Positions 22,457 to 34,119 of a stretch of DNA of 64,000 bases are shown here, piece after piece. Both the position numbers and the translations under genes were made by a program. Below the pieces are notes generated by a model that was given only the letters and a program-made list of their open reading frames with translations, made no database searches and was not told where the DNA came from. The stretch is from Adineta vaga (lineage: Eukaryota > Rotifera), in NCBI GenBank assembly GCA_021613535.1, contig CP075492.1, positions 15,562,001 through 15,626,000 on the forward strand. The letters are read 5' to 3'. The stretch's first letter is position 1, and each line of letters begins with the position of its first letter.

Positions 22457-22675
22457 TAAAATCAGCACCAGTTGTTGATAATTTGATGTAGATTGTTTTT
22501 GTTTTCTTGTTTGGGTTGATGAAGTACAGAGGATCTCGATGAAAAACCAGTTTTTTTAAGTCCTAGGACTTTTTAGCTGGTCGAAAGAAAAAGTAGAAAG
22601 ACGAGAGATAAGATATATATGTTTATTTCACTTGGACGAATGCGACTGATCGCGACCAAGTCAACTAGACGAATG

Positions 22676-22688
22676 TCACAACATACAT
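22676..22688. repeat. Target-site duplication, right copy
   Basis: TCACAACATACAT, identical to the left copy at 17432-17444, at the 5' end of the LINE. Downstream the GT31 reading frame resumes as ACATGGATTCGTCAACTG (TWIRQL). Confidence 0.9.
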
Positions 22689-24083
22689 GGATTCGTCAAC
22701 TGACATATGATATTTTCTACTTTGTTGGAATTCGACACAAGATTGAAATGGAAAGTTCAGTAAATAAAAATATCATTTCATTACCCGTTATTGATAATGA
22801 ATATCCACCAATTAATAGATCATTCGCAATTTTGTCTTATTTTATGAAAAATATCTATGGAACTACGACTATTTTCTAATGGTTGATGTCGATACTTATA
22901 TTAATATTAAGAGCAGTTAGATTTCATGTTAAAGGAACTTACATGTCGTGAATGTTACATTGGTTTTCCAGCAATAGGTGAACGGTATGAACGTAAACAT
23001 CTCGGCCTCGTTCTTTCTTATTGTTTAGGTATGAGCTATGTGATTTCACAACATATTCTTCTGAAATTTGGTCCATATATTGATGCTTGTCGAACGTCCA
23101 CTGTTGCTCGACATTCAGATAATGAATTAAGACGATGTATATATATATATCATAATGTTCAGGGTTTGGCTTGTAAAGGTACTAAAAGCTTATTTGAACG
23201 TGTTATGTACACGGTGATTGATTCGAACAAAACAATTCAAGTAGCACGTAATGCTCGTAAACAACTTCAGATAGATTTTCTTGAATCACCACCAACTCGA
23301 TTTTTTCGAGCTGCTATAGTTCATCCTTTAAAAAAAGTACTTTTCCCCATCAATTTCATCGACATATGACTCTTGGATCAAGACCTATTCTTCCACATAT
23401 CTTTACTAACAATAGTTATGTAGCTAATCCAGTTATTCAACAAGAAATTTATCCTCAAAAGAAACTTATACTGGAATGCCCTTCACCAAAAATCATAGCA
23501 ACAATATGGAAGGCCGGATGGTTTACTACAGATAATTTAACTAGAAAACAGATGGTTTCATGTCGAAATATTGGTAAGAAAACTTTTGCATCATTTGTTG
23601 CTCTCTATCATCGAACTACATTTGAACCTATTCTCACATGGTTAGACACCAATATTAATAATTCATATGACTTTGTTTTTGCTCGTCTTGCTCGGTTGGA
23701 ATATCCTGTAAGAACTGCTATTCCTAATCTAGTAATTGCAGATGTAACGCATCCATCAGTTATTGGAGAGCATAACCATTCATCTTTTCACGATCCATAT
23801 AAACGAGCTCGTATTCATCGATGGAAACTTAATGACTATATGTTTACATGGTATTCTCGTTATTAGGAATATATCAGTATATTAGAAATAACAAAATAAA
23901 TGTTCCTCATACGAACAAAAACTTTTCCCCTACTAATGCATCATACTTTACATAAAATCATAATAAGTCAGTTTCAATGAAATTTGTTTCGATCGAAAAT
24001 ATGCTGATTATCTAACAAATCTCATTACAACGAAGTTAAATGATTATAATTTCGAGCAAAATAAAATACACAAATACAAAAAA

Positions 24084-26255
24084 TTACATTTTCTTCTTTA
24101 TACGTTCAAGATTTTCTTTTCGTATTTGTAAAATTGAGTCATCAGATGGTAATGACTTTTCTCCATTTTCTATAGCACGTTGTAAAAATGTACAAGCTTT
24201 CACATGATTATTCATGTTTTCATATGTTACACCGATGTTATTGAAAGATGCGCCAAAATCAGCATGATTTTGTGGTAAAGCTTTTTCTCGAATTGCAAGA
24301 GCTTTTTCATGATGTATAAGTGCTTTTGGATGATCATTCATGCTGTTGTATACTAAACCAATATTGTTGTATAGTTCAGCTAAATCAATATGATTGGAAG
24401 GAAGTGATTTTTGGCGAATTTCAAGAGCTTTCTCGAACGAACTTAGTGCTTTTGGAAAATTACCGGTATTGTAAGAGAGCATACCAATGTCCATGAAGGT
24501 TACAGTAAGTCAAGATGATTTGAAGGAAGAATTTTCTGATTAATTGCAAGTTCTTTTTCAAAATACGAAAGTGCTACTGGATAATCATTGATACTGACAT
24601 ACAATAAACCAATACTACTGTAAGATTTAGCTAAATCCTGCTGATTGGGAGAAGGCAATTGTTCACGGATTTTAAGAGCTTCCTTGTGAGATGAAAGTGC
24701 TCTAAAATTATTATCCATCTTAGAATAAGCCATGCCTATATAGTAATGTATATTTGCTAAATCAATTTGATTAGTTGTAGGAATTTTTTGATAGATTGCA
24801 AGTGATTTTTCGTAGAATGATATTGCTTCCGAATAGTTTTCTTCAATAGTTTTAATCCAACCCAATTGTTCATAAATAACTGCTTTTTTGTTCATATCCT
24901 TCGTTTGATCTAATAGGAATTGATAGACTTGTTCAGCTTTGTCGAGACAATTCATTTTAATTAAAAGTGCACCTAATCGATTCCAACCATCTTTCTCAGG
25001 AGAATTCTCTTGTCGAATATGATTTGTTAACACAACGAGATCTTTGTCTTTATCACCGACGAGCGTCAAATATACTTCTTGTAGTCGATTGTTTGCAGTC
25101 AATCGTTTAATGTCATTGATGCGAAACATTGTTGGCATTGAAAATAAGAATTCATCTTCTGTCTGAGAACAATTAACATCATGAATGGAAGCAAATGGAG
25201 TGCTTGATTGAGAAGGATCAATACTTATAATGAACATTATACCCACTGAATCATCCTTTGTCGAAATATCTTGAGCAGAACTAAGCGTCATCTTAGAATT
25301 TTTATTGGTTAATATAAAGTTATTAAACGAGATGAATCCACCTCGACTTTTCTTCAATTGTTCGAAATCGACTTTAGTTAAACCTTGAGCAAGATATACT
25401 GTAAAGGCTGCAGAAGGCGATTTTTGATTTACATATTGTTCTTGATGTAGTTGTTCTATCTGTCGATGAAGATCTGCAATAAAAAAACTTATACGTGTAA
25501 TTATATCTGGATCCATATTTCTTAATGCACGATTGAGCATAGGGGTTAAAAAAGAATTGTTTGTGTACCACCAGATCGGCGTTTGACTATGATATTTGCT
25601 TTCGAATTCTTTGACGCGAGTCAATTCTACGTCGCTGTGTGTAAATAGTTCACGGCAATAATCAACAAATTCTTTGATATGTTTTTCTTCGAAATTGCTA
25701 GTTAAGATGATTTCCTTGAGAAGATGAGTATACATGAAAGATAGATCTAATTGATCTAAATTCTTCGTCGAAGTGAGAAAACTAAGTGGTGTAGCACTTT
25801 GTTCATATTGTTGAACTGTTTGTTTGAGTGCTTCAGAGATGAGTGTTATATCTGTGAAGACACCTTTGATTTTCGACCAAATCTTAGTCAATTGTTCGTC
25901 ACGTTGTTTGTTATCAGAAAAGATATAAATTGAATCGATTTGGGCTATACCATGTATATGAGTTACGAATTGTTGTGCAACTGGAGCCAAAAATGACTAC
26001 ACATACTTTGATCTCGTTAATAGTCTGAATGAGTTCGATACATTGATCACTATCGGAAAATGTAATCATGTTGTAAATAGTATGTCTTATTTCTGCAACC
26101 GTCTGTTGCCAATCTTTATTGCTATTGGGATATAAACCGACCAACAAGACATTTCGAATTTTCTGAATATTAATAGAGCGTCGTTCAACACCATTTGCTA
26201 TTGTCGTAGATGATTGATTCTGATCTTTGATGCTTCCTGATTTTCCAGCACCCAT
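24084..26255 (-). pseudogene. TPR protein with degenerate ADP-ribosyltransferase domain, two frameshifts
   Basis: Read from ATG 26255. Residues up to about 75 form an N-terminal domain (NVLLVGLYPNSNKDWQQTVA...) of the kind found before ART-TPR fusions in bdelloids. The frame breaks near 25990 (after KVCVVI). It resumes as APVAQQFVTHIHGIAQIDSI, then carries an ART-like fold: TVYLAQGL, GGFISFNNFILTN, VGIMFIISIDPSQSSTPFAS and TEDEFLFSM. Compared with active enzymes the first catalytic Arg (YRG) and the STS Ser are replaced, while the E-x-E is kept. At least five kinesin-light-chain-type TPRs follow (NYSEAISFYEKSLAIYQK). A second break near 24497 (one base missing in DLA-VTFMDIGML) leads into the last TPRs and ends at 24084. 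Likely a protein-binding scaffold whose enzymatic role was lost, then disrupted, unless the breaks are assembly errors. Confidence 0.7.
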
Positions 26256-26936
26256 TGATTTCCTTCGTTTTACGGTGGTAAATTTTCGTGATTTCAAAAA
26301 AGAAATTCATGGACAAAAGAATGATTACCAACCGCTCCTTATATAAAATTTCACTGCTATTTTAAACATTATGTTCTTTGTTACTATTGCATTAGTACAC
26401 ATTTTTTTCTCTTTCACCGTTCGTTTGATGTTACTATACAAACAATCGACATTAATGTGCTACTTTAACTGACGTCAACGAAATCCATGAATAATTTTCT
26501 TTCGTTCTATTTCGTATAGACGTCAGAAAATTTAAAGTACATATTAAACTAAATAGAAAAGAAATTGTGGGTGTGCACGTACGTGGGATGACAGAAGAAT
26601 AAATAAACTCCCACGCTCAAGGTTCTCACGAAACTATTTTATCCTGAAAGTAAACAAACATTCAAATAGAAAAGAAGATATTGATTTTCGTTGATCTTTG
26701 CAATGGTATGCATTCAATGAAATACCAATTCGTTACAAAATTTAAAAAAAAAGAATCCGATCTTCTACTTTTTTCTTATCTTATAATTCATTCGTTTAAT
26801 ATTTTTGATAAGAAGAAAAGGTGAGAAGACGAGGCAAGGAAGTGATGAAATATGTAGGAATCTGTTCTTGTGAATGAAAATAATGACGATTTCATTGGCT
26901 GTTCTTGAAAAACACTCATACGTATTACATTTTTAG
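26256..26936. promoter_or_regulatory. Divergent promoter region between two ART genes, with a CRE-like site
   Basis: The two ART genes point away from each other here, so both promoters must share about 680 bases. A perfect CRE-type palindrome TGACGTCA lies at 26470-26477, and a related AGACGTCAG at about 26518-26526. Binding is not shown; the sites are only sequence matches. Confidence 0.3.
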
Positions 26937-29286
26937 ATGATAGAAAATGATGCTATAGAAATTTCATTAAATTCAAGCGTAGATCACATTCCAAATCAAA
27001 TTGAAACAATAAATCGAATCGGTACTCCGCGTGTTGCCACTGGTTATAATTCCAATGAAACTATTCGATTCTTCTCAACAAATCATGCATCTGAATCATT
27101 GAAAAATATATCAAATCAGATATTATTTGATAAGGAAATAAAAACATTAGTTTCGAAAAATTTCAATTTATTTTCTTCTTCTAACGATAATCGACATCAT
27201 GATTTCATTGAATGGTCATTATTCGGTAGAAACTTAACAAAAAAACGTGCTGAATTTCGTGAACAAATTGATTTATACAAAACTTATAATAACCAACATC
27301 ATTCCGTAACAAAAATGGTTATTGAAATTACTTCATATTATTTAGATGAATATTTAATTTCTCAAGAATGCTTTTCACAAGATAGAAAAGATGAAATAAA
27401 ATTTTATTTTCAAAAATCTATTGAAGAACAAAACTATCTCAAACGTTTTATTCAAGTTTACACATCATCGACTATTTTTCATCGGATTTTAAATAAACAT
27501 TTAGCTTCATATATATTAGATTATTTTCATATACCTTCTTATTCTTCTTCACCAACAAAATATCGTTTAATTAATTGTTTAGTTCATATCGTTACATTAG
27601 TTATCAATCATCCAGATATACATCTTTATGAATATAAAGGTATTACATATCGTGGTTTATTAGCAACAGAAGATGAATTACAGAATTATTATCTTAATAA
27701 TCAAGTATTAAATCGATCATTTCTATCAACATCAACGAATCGTACAGTTGCTCTAACATATGCTGGATATAGAGATAAGGATCTTTCAGAAGATACATTA
27801 GATAATCAGAATTCAACTCAAATATCTGTTTTATTTAAATTTTTAATTAAACAAAATCGAACAGGTATTGTATTCGACATATGTCGAACATACCAGATGA
27901 TGAAGAAGTATTAATCTTACCATTTTCAGTATTTGAAGTTAAAAGAAGACGTAAACGTACAAATAAAAATTCAACTATGTTAATTGAAATTGATCTGGAA
28001 GAATGTGTAGATGATGCACAAATTGAAGACACACAAAGGAAAGTAAGTAGTATTCATCATTAATAGCATAACATTTTGCATCGATTTATTCAGATGAATT
28101 GTTAGTGAATCGTCAGCCTCGAACAAAAGGAAGAAAAAAGGTCGCTACACAAAATATTTATGTATTACCATTGGTCTGTTCAATGTTAACTCTGATTGTA
28201 ATTATAAAAACTACCATGAAATCTCAATGAGTCAAAGAACGATGTACGAAGAAAAACTAACCGAGCAAACAATGGTCAAGATATTGAATCATCAAGTTAG
28301 TTAAGCGATACATCTTGCACTCTAAAAGCATTTTTTCTATGGTATATTCTCCAACGATTGTATTTTAATCCTTTTGTTTAGATCCAGTATGGAAACAAGT
28401 TGGAATAACTGTTGCTGGTGGAAATGGTCCAGGAAATCGATCAGATCAATTGTTTTTACCTGCAGGTATTTCTATTGATACGAGTGAAACAATTTATATT
28501 GCCGATTATGAAAATCATCGTATTGTTGAATGGAAATTGAATGCAACGAATGGACGAATAATTGTGGGTAGAAATGGAGAAGGAAATCAAACGAATCAAT
28601 TGAAGTATCCAGTGAATGTCATTGTTGATCAAGAAAATAATTTTTTAATCATTTCTGATGTCGGAAATAGACGAGTAGTTCGTTGGTCTCGTGATGATTA
28701 TATTGTTGGACAAATTCTTATTTCGAATATCACTTGTTCTGGATTAGCAATGGATAATAATGGATTTTTATATGTTTCCGATACCGAAAAGAATGAAGTA
28801 AGACGATGGAAACAGGGAGAAAAAGATGAAATAGTAGCAGGTGGACATGGACAGGGAAATCAACTTAATCAATTTGATAATCCTACATTTATATTTGTTG
28901 ATGATGATTATTCACTGTATGTATCTGACGAATACAATCATCGTGTCATGAAATGGACTAAAGATGCGAAAGAAGGAATTGTTGTTGCTGGTGGAAATAA
29001 TCAAGGAAATAGTTTAGCACAATTATTTTCTCCTCATGGAATAATTCTTGATTCGTTTGGTCAAATCTATGTAGCAGATTATTATAATCATCGAGTCATG
29101 CGTTGGTGTAAAGGAGATAAACAAGGAGTTGTTGTTGTTGGAGAAAATAAACATCTATTCAATCAAATACACAGTCCAGCTGGTTTAACATTTGATCAAC
29201 AAGGAAATCTTTATGTTGTTGATCATTGGAATCATCAAGTACAAAAATTTGAAATTGATTATAATGAAAATAATGCATTAGAATAG
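26937..29286 (+). pseudogene. ADP-ribosyltransferase - transmembrane - NHL propeller protein, frame lesions
   Basis: The first ORF (26937-27914) has an ART domain: GITYRGLLATEDELQ (catalytic Arg), NRSFLSTSTNRTVALTYAGY (STS) and a following frame holding PDDEEVLILPFSVFEV, the acidic catalytic strand. The frame break sits at about 27880, just before that strand. A GTAAGT donor at about 28042 and an acceptor at about 28093 bound a short intron. Next comes a transmembrane segment (NIYVLPLVCSMLTLIVII), with a further one-base shift near 28230. A second intron (about 28299-28380, phase 1) leads to NPVWKQVGITVAGGNGPGNR and about six NHL repeats (LFLPAGISIDTSETIYIADY...) to 29286. Such membrane ART-NHL fusions are a bdelloid theme. 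If intact it would modify proteins with ADP-ribose and expose a propeller on the other side of the membrane. The one-base breaks may be real or assembly errors. Confidence 0.65.
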
Positions 29287-29625
29287 ATAATACGAAGAAA
29301 TTTAGTTATTTTCTTCTTAATTTTCGTAAAATAAACAAAGAGAAGTAGATTGAGGGTTTAGGTGTTGGTTATAAAAGAGACTACGCCCCCACCTTGCAAG
29401 GATCGACGGTCGCTAATTTGCGAGAAAACTGTGTAGAATAAAAGCAATAGACATCAATCAAGAAAACAACGCATAACGATCGTATTGAAAAGTGATCTTT
29501 ATTTTGAAGTCAAAGTGAAAAGCACAGAAGCAAAAAGAAAGAAAAAAGGTATCTGTGAATAATTATCAGCGTAGATGCAAACGAGTGAGTATAAATGGTC
29601 AATGTAATATCGTTATCTTTATGAT
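29287..29625. other. Convergent 3' region
   Basis: Lies between the ends of the NHL gene (plus) and the tri-modular membrane gene (minus). A TTTATT at about 29499 gives AATAAA on the minus strand, a likely polyadenylation signal for the membrane gene. No gene. Confidence 0.45.
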
Positions 29626-32600
29626 CTATCTGGCAGGAGTAATGGTATTCGTTCGACAGTAGTTTCGAATCTTAAATATCATTCTGATTATAAGCGGAAT
29701 TGTAAATCGTAAAATAATAGTTAATCCTCCATATAAACCAAGAAGTTTCGATATTGTGTAAATAAGATAATCATCTTTTTCGATCACATAAGAACAATAA
29801 ATTGGAGCACATTCATTATAAAATGATGAATAAAAATTCTTTGCATTCCATTTCTCAACAAACAACTCATCGGCCATGTTTTGTACAATTGTGTTTGTTT
29901 CAAAACGACTTGTAGTAGTAGAATTAATAGTTGATACATCAACTTGACTAATATGTCTAGGTAGAGTCTTTCTCGCGATCATTAAGAGTCTTTCAACACA
30001 TGTTGAATCATAAAAACATTCCAATGATGAACGTAACAGAGTTTCAACAACTGAACATCCAACATTCCATCCAGGAATCGTAAATTGTGGATAGTTATCG
30101 AAATTAGTATGGATTCCTCCCGAATCAATACAATCACTTCGTCTTCCACATGAACATCCATTTTTTGTATAAGATGGAACAGTAACAATTGCATTAAAGC
30201 TATCAGTTGGTCCTTTCCGGTATCCCCAGTTTAAAGAGTAAGAAGATACAAAAGCATTTCCATTTATTATATCGCGTTGAAGTTTCACACTTCGAGCAAA
30301 TTTAGCTAAAGTCATTTGTTGAAATTGTAAAATGATATTATCAATTTGAATATCAAAATCAGATTTTAACATAATTTTTGTACTGATAAATGTTTCATTG
30401 AGAAATTGATCAATTGCATTGTTAATTATTGTTTGAGAAATTGTACATAATGTCATGAGAAATGTAAAATAGCTACCACCACGTACACGAATATCACGTT
30501 GATGATATTCATACAACTTTATATTACCAAACAAATATTGACTCCATCGCCTTATGCTAATCGAATCATTTGAACAGATATCATGAAAAATTGGATCGAA
30601 TTCAATAAAATATTTATATTCAATAGCTATTTTACTGCAAGGACATGTCAATGTTTTGTTATTAGCCATTAATAAATTATTGAATTCTTCTTCCGAAGGA
30701 TTTGAAATATATATATTTGTAATTCTCGTTGAAAATATTGTATAGATGCTTATAATACATACAGATATTAATAAAACCAATAAATAAATTCTTGTTGATA
30801 TTCGTTCACGACGAATTGTTTGAATATCATCTGATTCACTATCAAATATATTTAATATCGAACATTTATTGATCAATACATTTTTCAGATGTAATACACG
30901 ATTATATATGCTAGGGTTTTCTAAACAAAAAAAAGAGCATATGTTAATCTGAGTAGTGTGACATATCCTGCAGATCGGATATGCAACATTTTGTACAGGA
31001 TATGTGATACTACTGATATCACCTGACAATCGATAGTATTCTTACACCTTTTAGTACTTGAGAGATAGCTGATCATTTTACATTTTCGTCTATTCGCTCG
31101 TTTGAATAGGATGTGATAAAAATCGACAAAAACTTACCATGATTTATGTTTTGTACGATGGAAATTGGTGATCTTCTCTTATGTTTTAATATATAAATAA
31201 GTTTCAAAACGATCTGTATAATAAATGGAGAGATTAATCGAAGAATAATATTAATTCCACCAATAAGACTAATAATCATGGTGATCATGTAGATAAGATC
31301 AGTTTTCTTCTCATAAGTTAATAAACAGAATGATGGATTACATTTCTGATAGAACTTATGAAATGAATAGGAGTAATTCCATTCTTCAATCATAAGTTCA
31401 TTAAAGATTGTTTCCATTGAAGTATCCGGAGAATATCGACTAGATAATGTTGAATTAAGTGGAGTTGCGGAGACTGCGATAAAAGTATTTGTTCGATTGA
31501 TTAAGTCTTGAAGTTCATGTAAACATTCGCTTTTAAACCAACATATAATTGATGATTTTAATACTGAGTCCATAACAGAACACCCTCCATGTATTCCTTC
31601 CAGTGTCCAAGAGAAACATCGTCTACTTCCACCACTTACAATGCAATTATCTATAGTACAGGTTGAATCAAGAACACAATAACAATTCTGACCTTTTTCA
31701 TCTTCACTATAGATAGGAAATACTACCGGGTTGAAGTTTTCAAATACAAAAACCGATAGACCACTAAATAATTCTGAAAGATGAGTACTTCTTTTGAGAC
31801 TACTTAGATATTGATTGCTATCAATTAATGCTTTCGTTAAGGACATTCTATAGAGAAATTCGATTCGTGTTAATTGAATAAACGTATTTATCGATGTATT
31901 GATTTGTAAATCAAATTGGTTCTTTGATAAAAGTTGAGTATTAACAAAATTTGTTGTTAACAAACGTTCCATTGACTCTTGAATTGTTAGATTAGCAACT
32001 TTACAAAATGTTGCCAGTGTTTGAAAATATGATGAAGCAATTGATAGAAAATCCTGTGTATGGTAAAATGTTGCGAAAAGAAATAGTTGATACCACCATG
32101 GTTGAATGAAATCGCTTGAACATATTTGATGATATTTCACGTCTAATTCTATAAAATCTTCATACGGAACGGATATTTGAGTACAAGGACATGATAACGT
32201 TGAACTATTATCAAAATACAAAAAGAAAATCAACGTTGGGAAACAAGTTTCGAAAAAAAGTATTGAGGTTCGTGGTCAACAGATGGACTCTAAACTACTT
32301 GAATACCACTGAGGTACAGAGTACTAACCCTTACGTTTATTTCAGTTGTATGCAGAATTATTAAGAAAATCTTCTTTACAATTAAGATAATGGTTTTTCA
32401 AGATTTTGATATCGTACCTCAATTTCAGCAAAGACTTTTCTTCTAAATTTCTATATTCATCTTCAGATGGATGTATAATTCTTTCATTGATTATTTGATT
32501 TGATAATTGTGAAAATGTAATAATAATACATATTGTAATAAATAATAATAGGATATATAATCGTGTTGCCAAAACACCCTCATAAACACGTACTGCCTGA

Positions 32601-34080
32601 CGAGAATATTTCGTATATGCATTGAAGTTTATAATTTTATTTTTAATTTTTAAAAGTAGTTCTTTCAAACGAACTTGTATTCTCTTTTCTATAACAATAG
32701 AAATTGTGAAAAAATCTTCTTTTTTTTTTCAATACAAATCCTACCTTGGTTTTGTATAATCTGTTCTGATCTTTTACAAAAAAGCTTTTTCTTCAAAACT
32801 AAACCTAAACGAAGAAGAAGTGGAGTAATACTATGTAATACTGCTGTTATACCTCCAAAAAGACTGAAAAGATTTGTTAAAGTATAAATCCAATTAAACC
32901 GATGGACATAAATATAATTACAAATATCTGGTAAACATTGATAATAATATTTCGTATAATTGATTTCTTTGAAAATTTCTTCAATAAAAAGTTCATTGAT
33001 TAGATATTCAATTTTCGTTGTTGAATTAAAACGACTTGGAATAGATTGATCAAGAATTGAAATATTAAGTTGATTTTCATATGATGAAAAAAGAATATTT
33101 AAACATGATTGATTATAAAAGCATTCTAATGAGGACGAAAATGTCATTTGTAATGGTATACAATCAATTATTATACCAGATAAAGTTTTCTCCGGCTCAA
33201 GTACATTGAGATCATAGATGTCAAACTTTTCAAAAATTTTTTTCGAATAAATATTTCCAGGAATAGGACATGAACGATTCGATTTACAAGAACAAATTCC
33301 AGTTGAATGTTTCAATTTATATAAGTTACTATCAATGGAAATCAGATCAAAAGTACCACCACCATACGTATGTCCAGACTGGTCTATTTGACCAATGTAA
33401 TTTGTTAATAATCCTGACATTAATTGATTTGCTTGTGACAGTTCATGAACGATTGTTATTGATTGTCTGAAATTCGATGATGCCATGTAGCGTAAGAAAT
33501 CTAGAGCAGCTTGAACTTTAACTTCTAATGATTCTTTTGTCAATAATATTGAAGAAACCATTAACGAATTATGGAAATCATCGAGTGTATCCGTAGTTGT
33601 ATCCATTGCACTTTCACAAAATCCCTTCATTAATTGCCACATTGCACTCAAACTTGTTCGTACATCGATTGGTAAAGTATATATTAAATTCACTCGAAAT
33701 ACAAAATCAATCCATAGTTGAGAAATAAATTCACTTGAACAAACTTGATGAAATGATGGCACTGTTTCGACGAATTGTCCATAAGGAATGGAAATTTTTG
33801 AACATGAACATTGTAAACTATCAGAATATTTCTTTTGAAGATTTTTATACATAGATTGATTTGGTGATGGTACAGTTTTCTTTTCGATTCGTGCACTAAT
33901 CGAACTGTATGTTGTTAAAATAATAAGAGAAATAATAACAAGTACAATGTATAGACGCGTTCTTAAGATTTCATGACGAATAATCAATTGATCTGTTGAT
34001 CGAGAGTTAAAAAGATTCCATGTAAGAAATTTTTCACGTAGAATTTTCGATAACCATTGCAAAAATAATTTCAAGGACAT
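29626..34080 (-). CDS. Three-module membrane protein (three fused two-TM, Cys-rich ectodomain units)
   Basis: Proposed exons: 34080-32745, 32688-32418, 32204-31138, 30920-29626; the sum is divisible by three and gives 1,322 residues. Three homologous modules of about 430 residues each have a basic tail, TM1 (for example TRIYLLVLLISVCIISIYTI), a CPCS-type motif (TLTCPCSKIAIEYKYFIE, TLSCPCTQISVPYEDFIE, SLQCSCSKISIPYGQFVE), the motif HQICSS, a GCS...SS..C block, FY..C.P..C, and TM2 (LLGLYGGLTIILRFTIPLI). Modules two and three have no Met before TM1 and start at phase-1 acceptors that match phase-1 donors (CAAG|GTAGG, CATG|GTAAG) ending the module before; the first linking intron is 56 bp, the second 217 bp. 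Topology (in-out-in per module) recalls DEG/ENaC subunits, but no sure family signature was recognised. First ATG 34080; an upstream exon is possible, since AG|AA at the same place also fits an acceptor. Confidence 0.65.
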
Positions 34081-34119
34081 AATGATACTTTCTAGAGAAT
34101 GGATCTCTTCAAAATTCAA

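Larger units (their letters stand above)
17445..22675 (-). mobile_element. Full-length non-LTR retrotransposon (jockey-like LINE)
   Basis: A 5.2-kb element on the minus strand with all parts of a complete LINE: 5' UTR (about 22457-22675), ORF1 with zinc knuckles, ORF2 with endonuclease and reverse transcriptase, a 3' UTR of about 0.85 kb with 72-bp tandem repeats, an AATAAA signal shortly before the end and a poly(A) tail (poly(T) at 17445-17466 on the plus strand). It is bounded by a 13-bp target-site duplication. Both ORFs are intact, so the insertion is recent and the element may still be active. The ORF2 layout without an RNase H domain and the ORF1 with three knuckles fit the jockey/CR1 group; exact clade needs a phylogeny. 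Confidence 0.92.
17222..23863 (+). pseudogene. GT31 chondroitin-synthase-like glycosyltransferase, split by a LINE and frameshifted
   Basis: Two parts flank the retrotransposon: 17222-17444 and 22689-23863. Part one has an N-terminal signal anchor (residues 10-30) and RLQIVVGIQTEWLAQMKTLV. Removing the insert and one target-site copy rejoins the frame as ...LVNASQH-TWIRQLTYD. Part two contains LPVIDNEYPPINRSFAIL, the metal-binding DVDTYIN (DxD) and CYIGFPAIGERYERKHLGLV, then HSDNELRRCI...GLAC and the AAIVHPLKK tail, all typical of the GT31 domain of chondroitin synthases and polymerising factors. Besides the insertion there are three single-base frame breaks: near 22864 (before NYDYFLMVDVDTY), near 22912 (before EQLDFMLKEL) and in an A-run near 23334. 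The gene should be inactive in this copy, unless the small breaks are assembly errors. Confidence 0.75.

Noticed and set aside
20880-22491. Plus-strand ORFs opposite the LINE ORFs
   Set aside because: They mirror ORF1 and ORF2 codons and have no domain; antisense by-products.
24490-24510. Programmed ribosomal frameshifting in the TPR gene
   Set aside because: No slippery heptamer or downstream pairing was seen, and similar one-base breaks occur in neighbouring unrelated genes; decay or assembly error is more likely.
32689-32745. Three separate genes instead of one tri-modular gene
   Set aside because: Not fully excluded, but modules two and three have no ATG before TM1 and the donors and acceptors agree in phase with a 56-bp intron, so one gene is the simpler reading.
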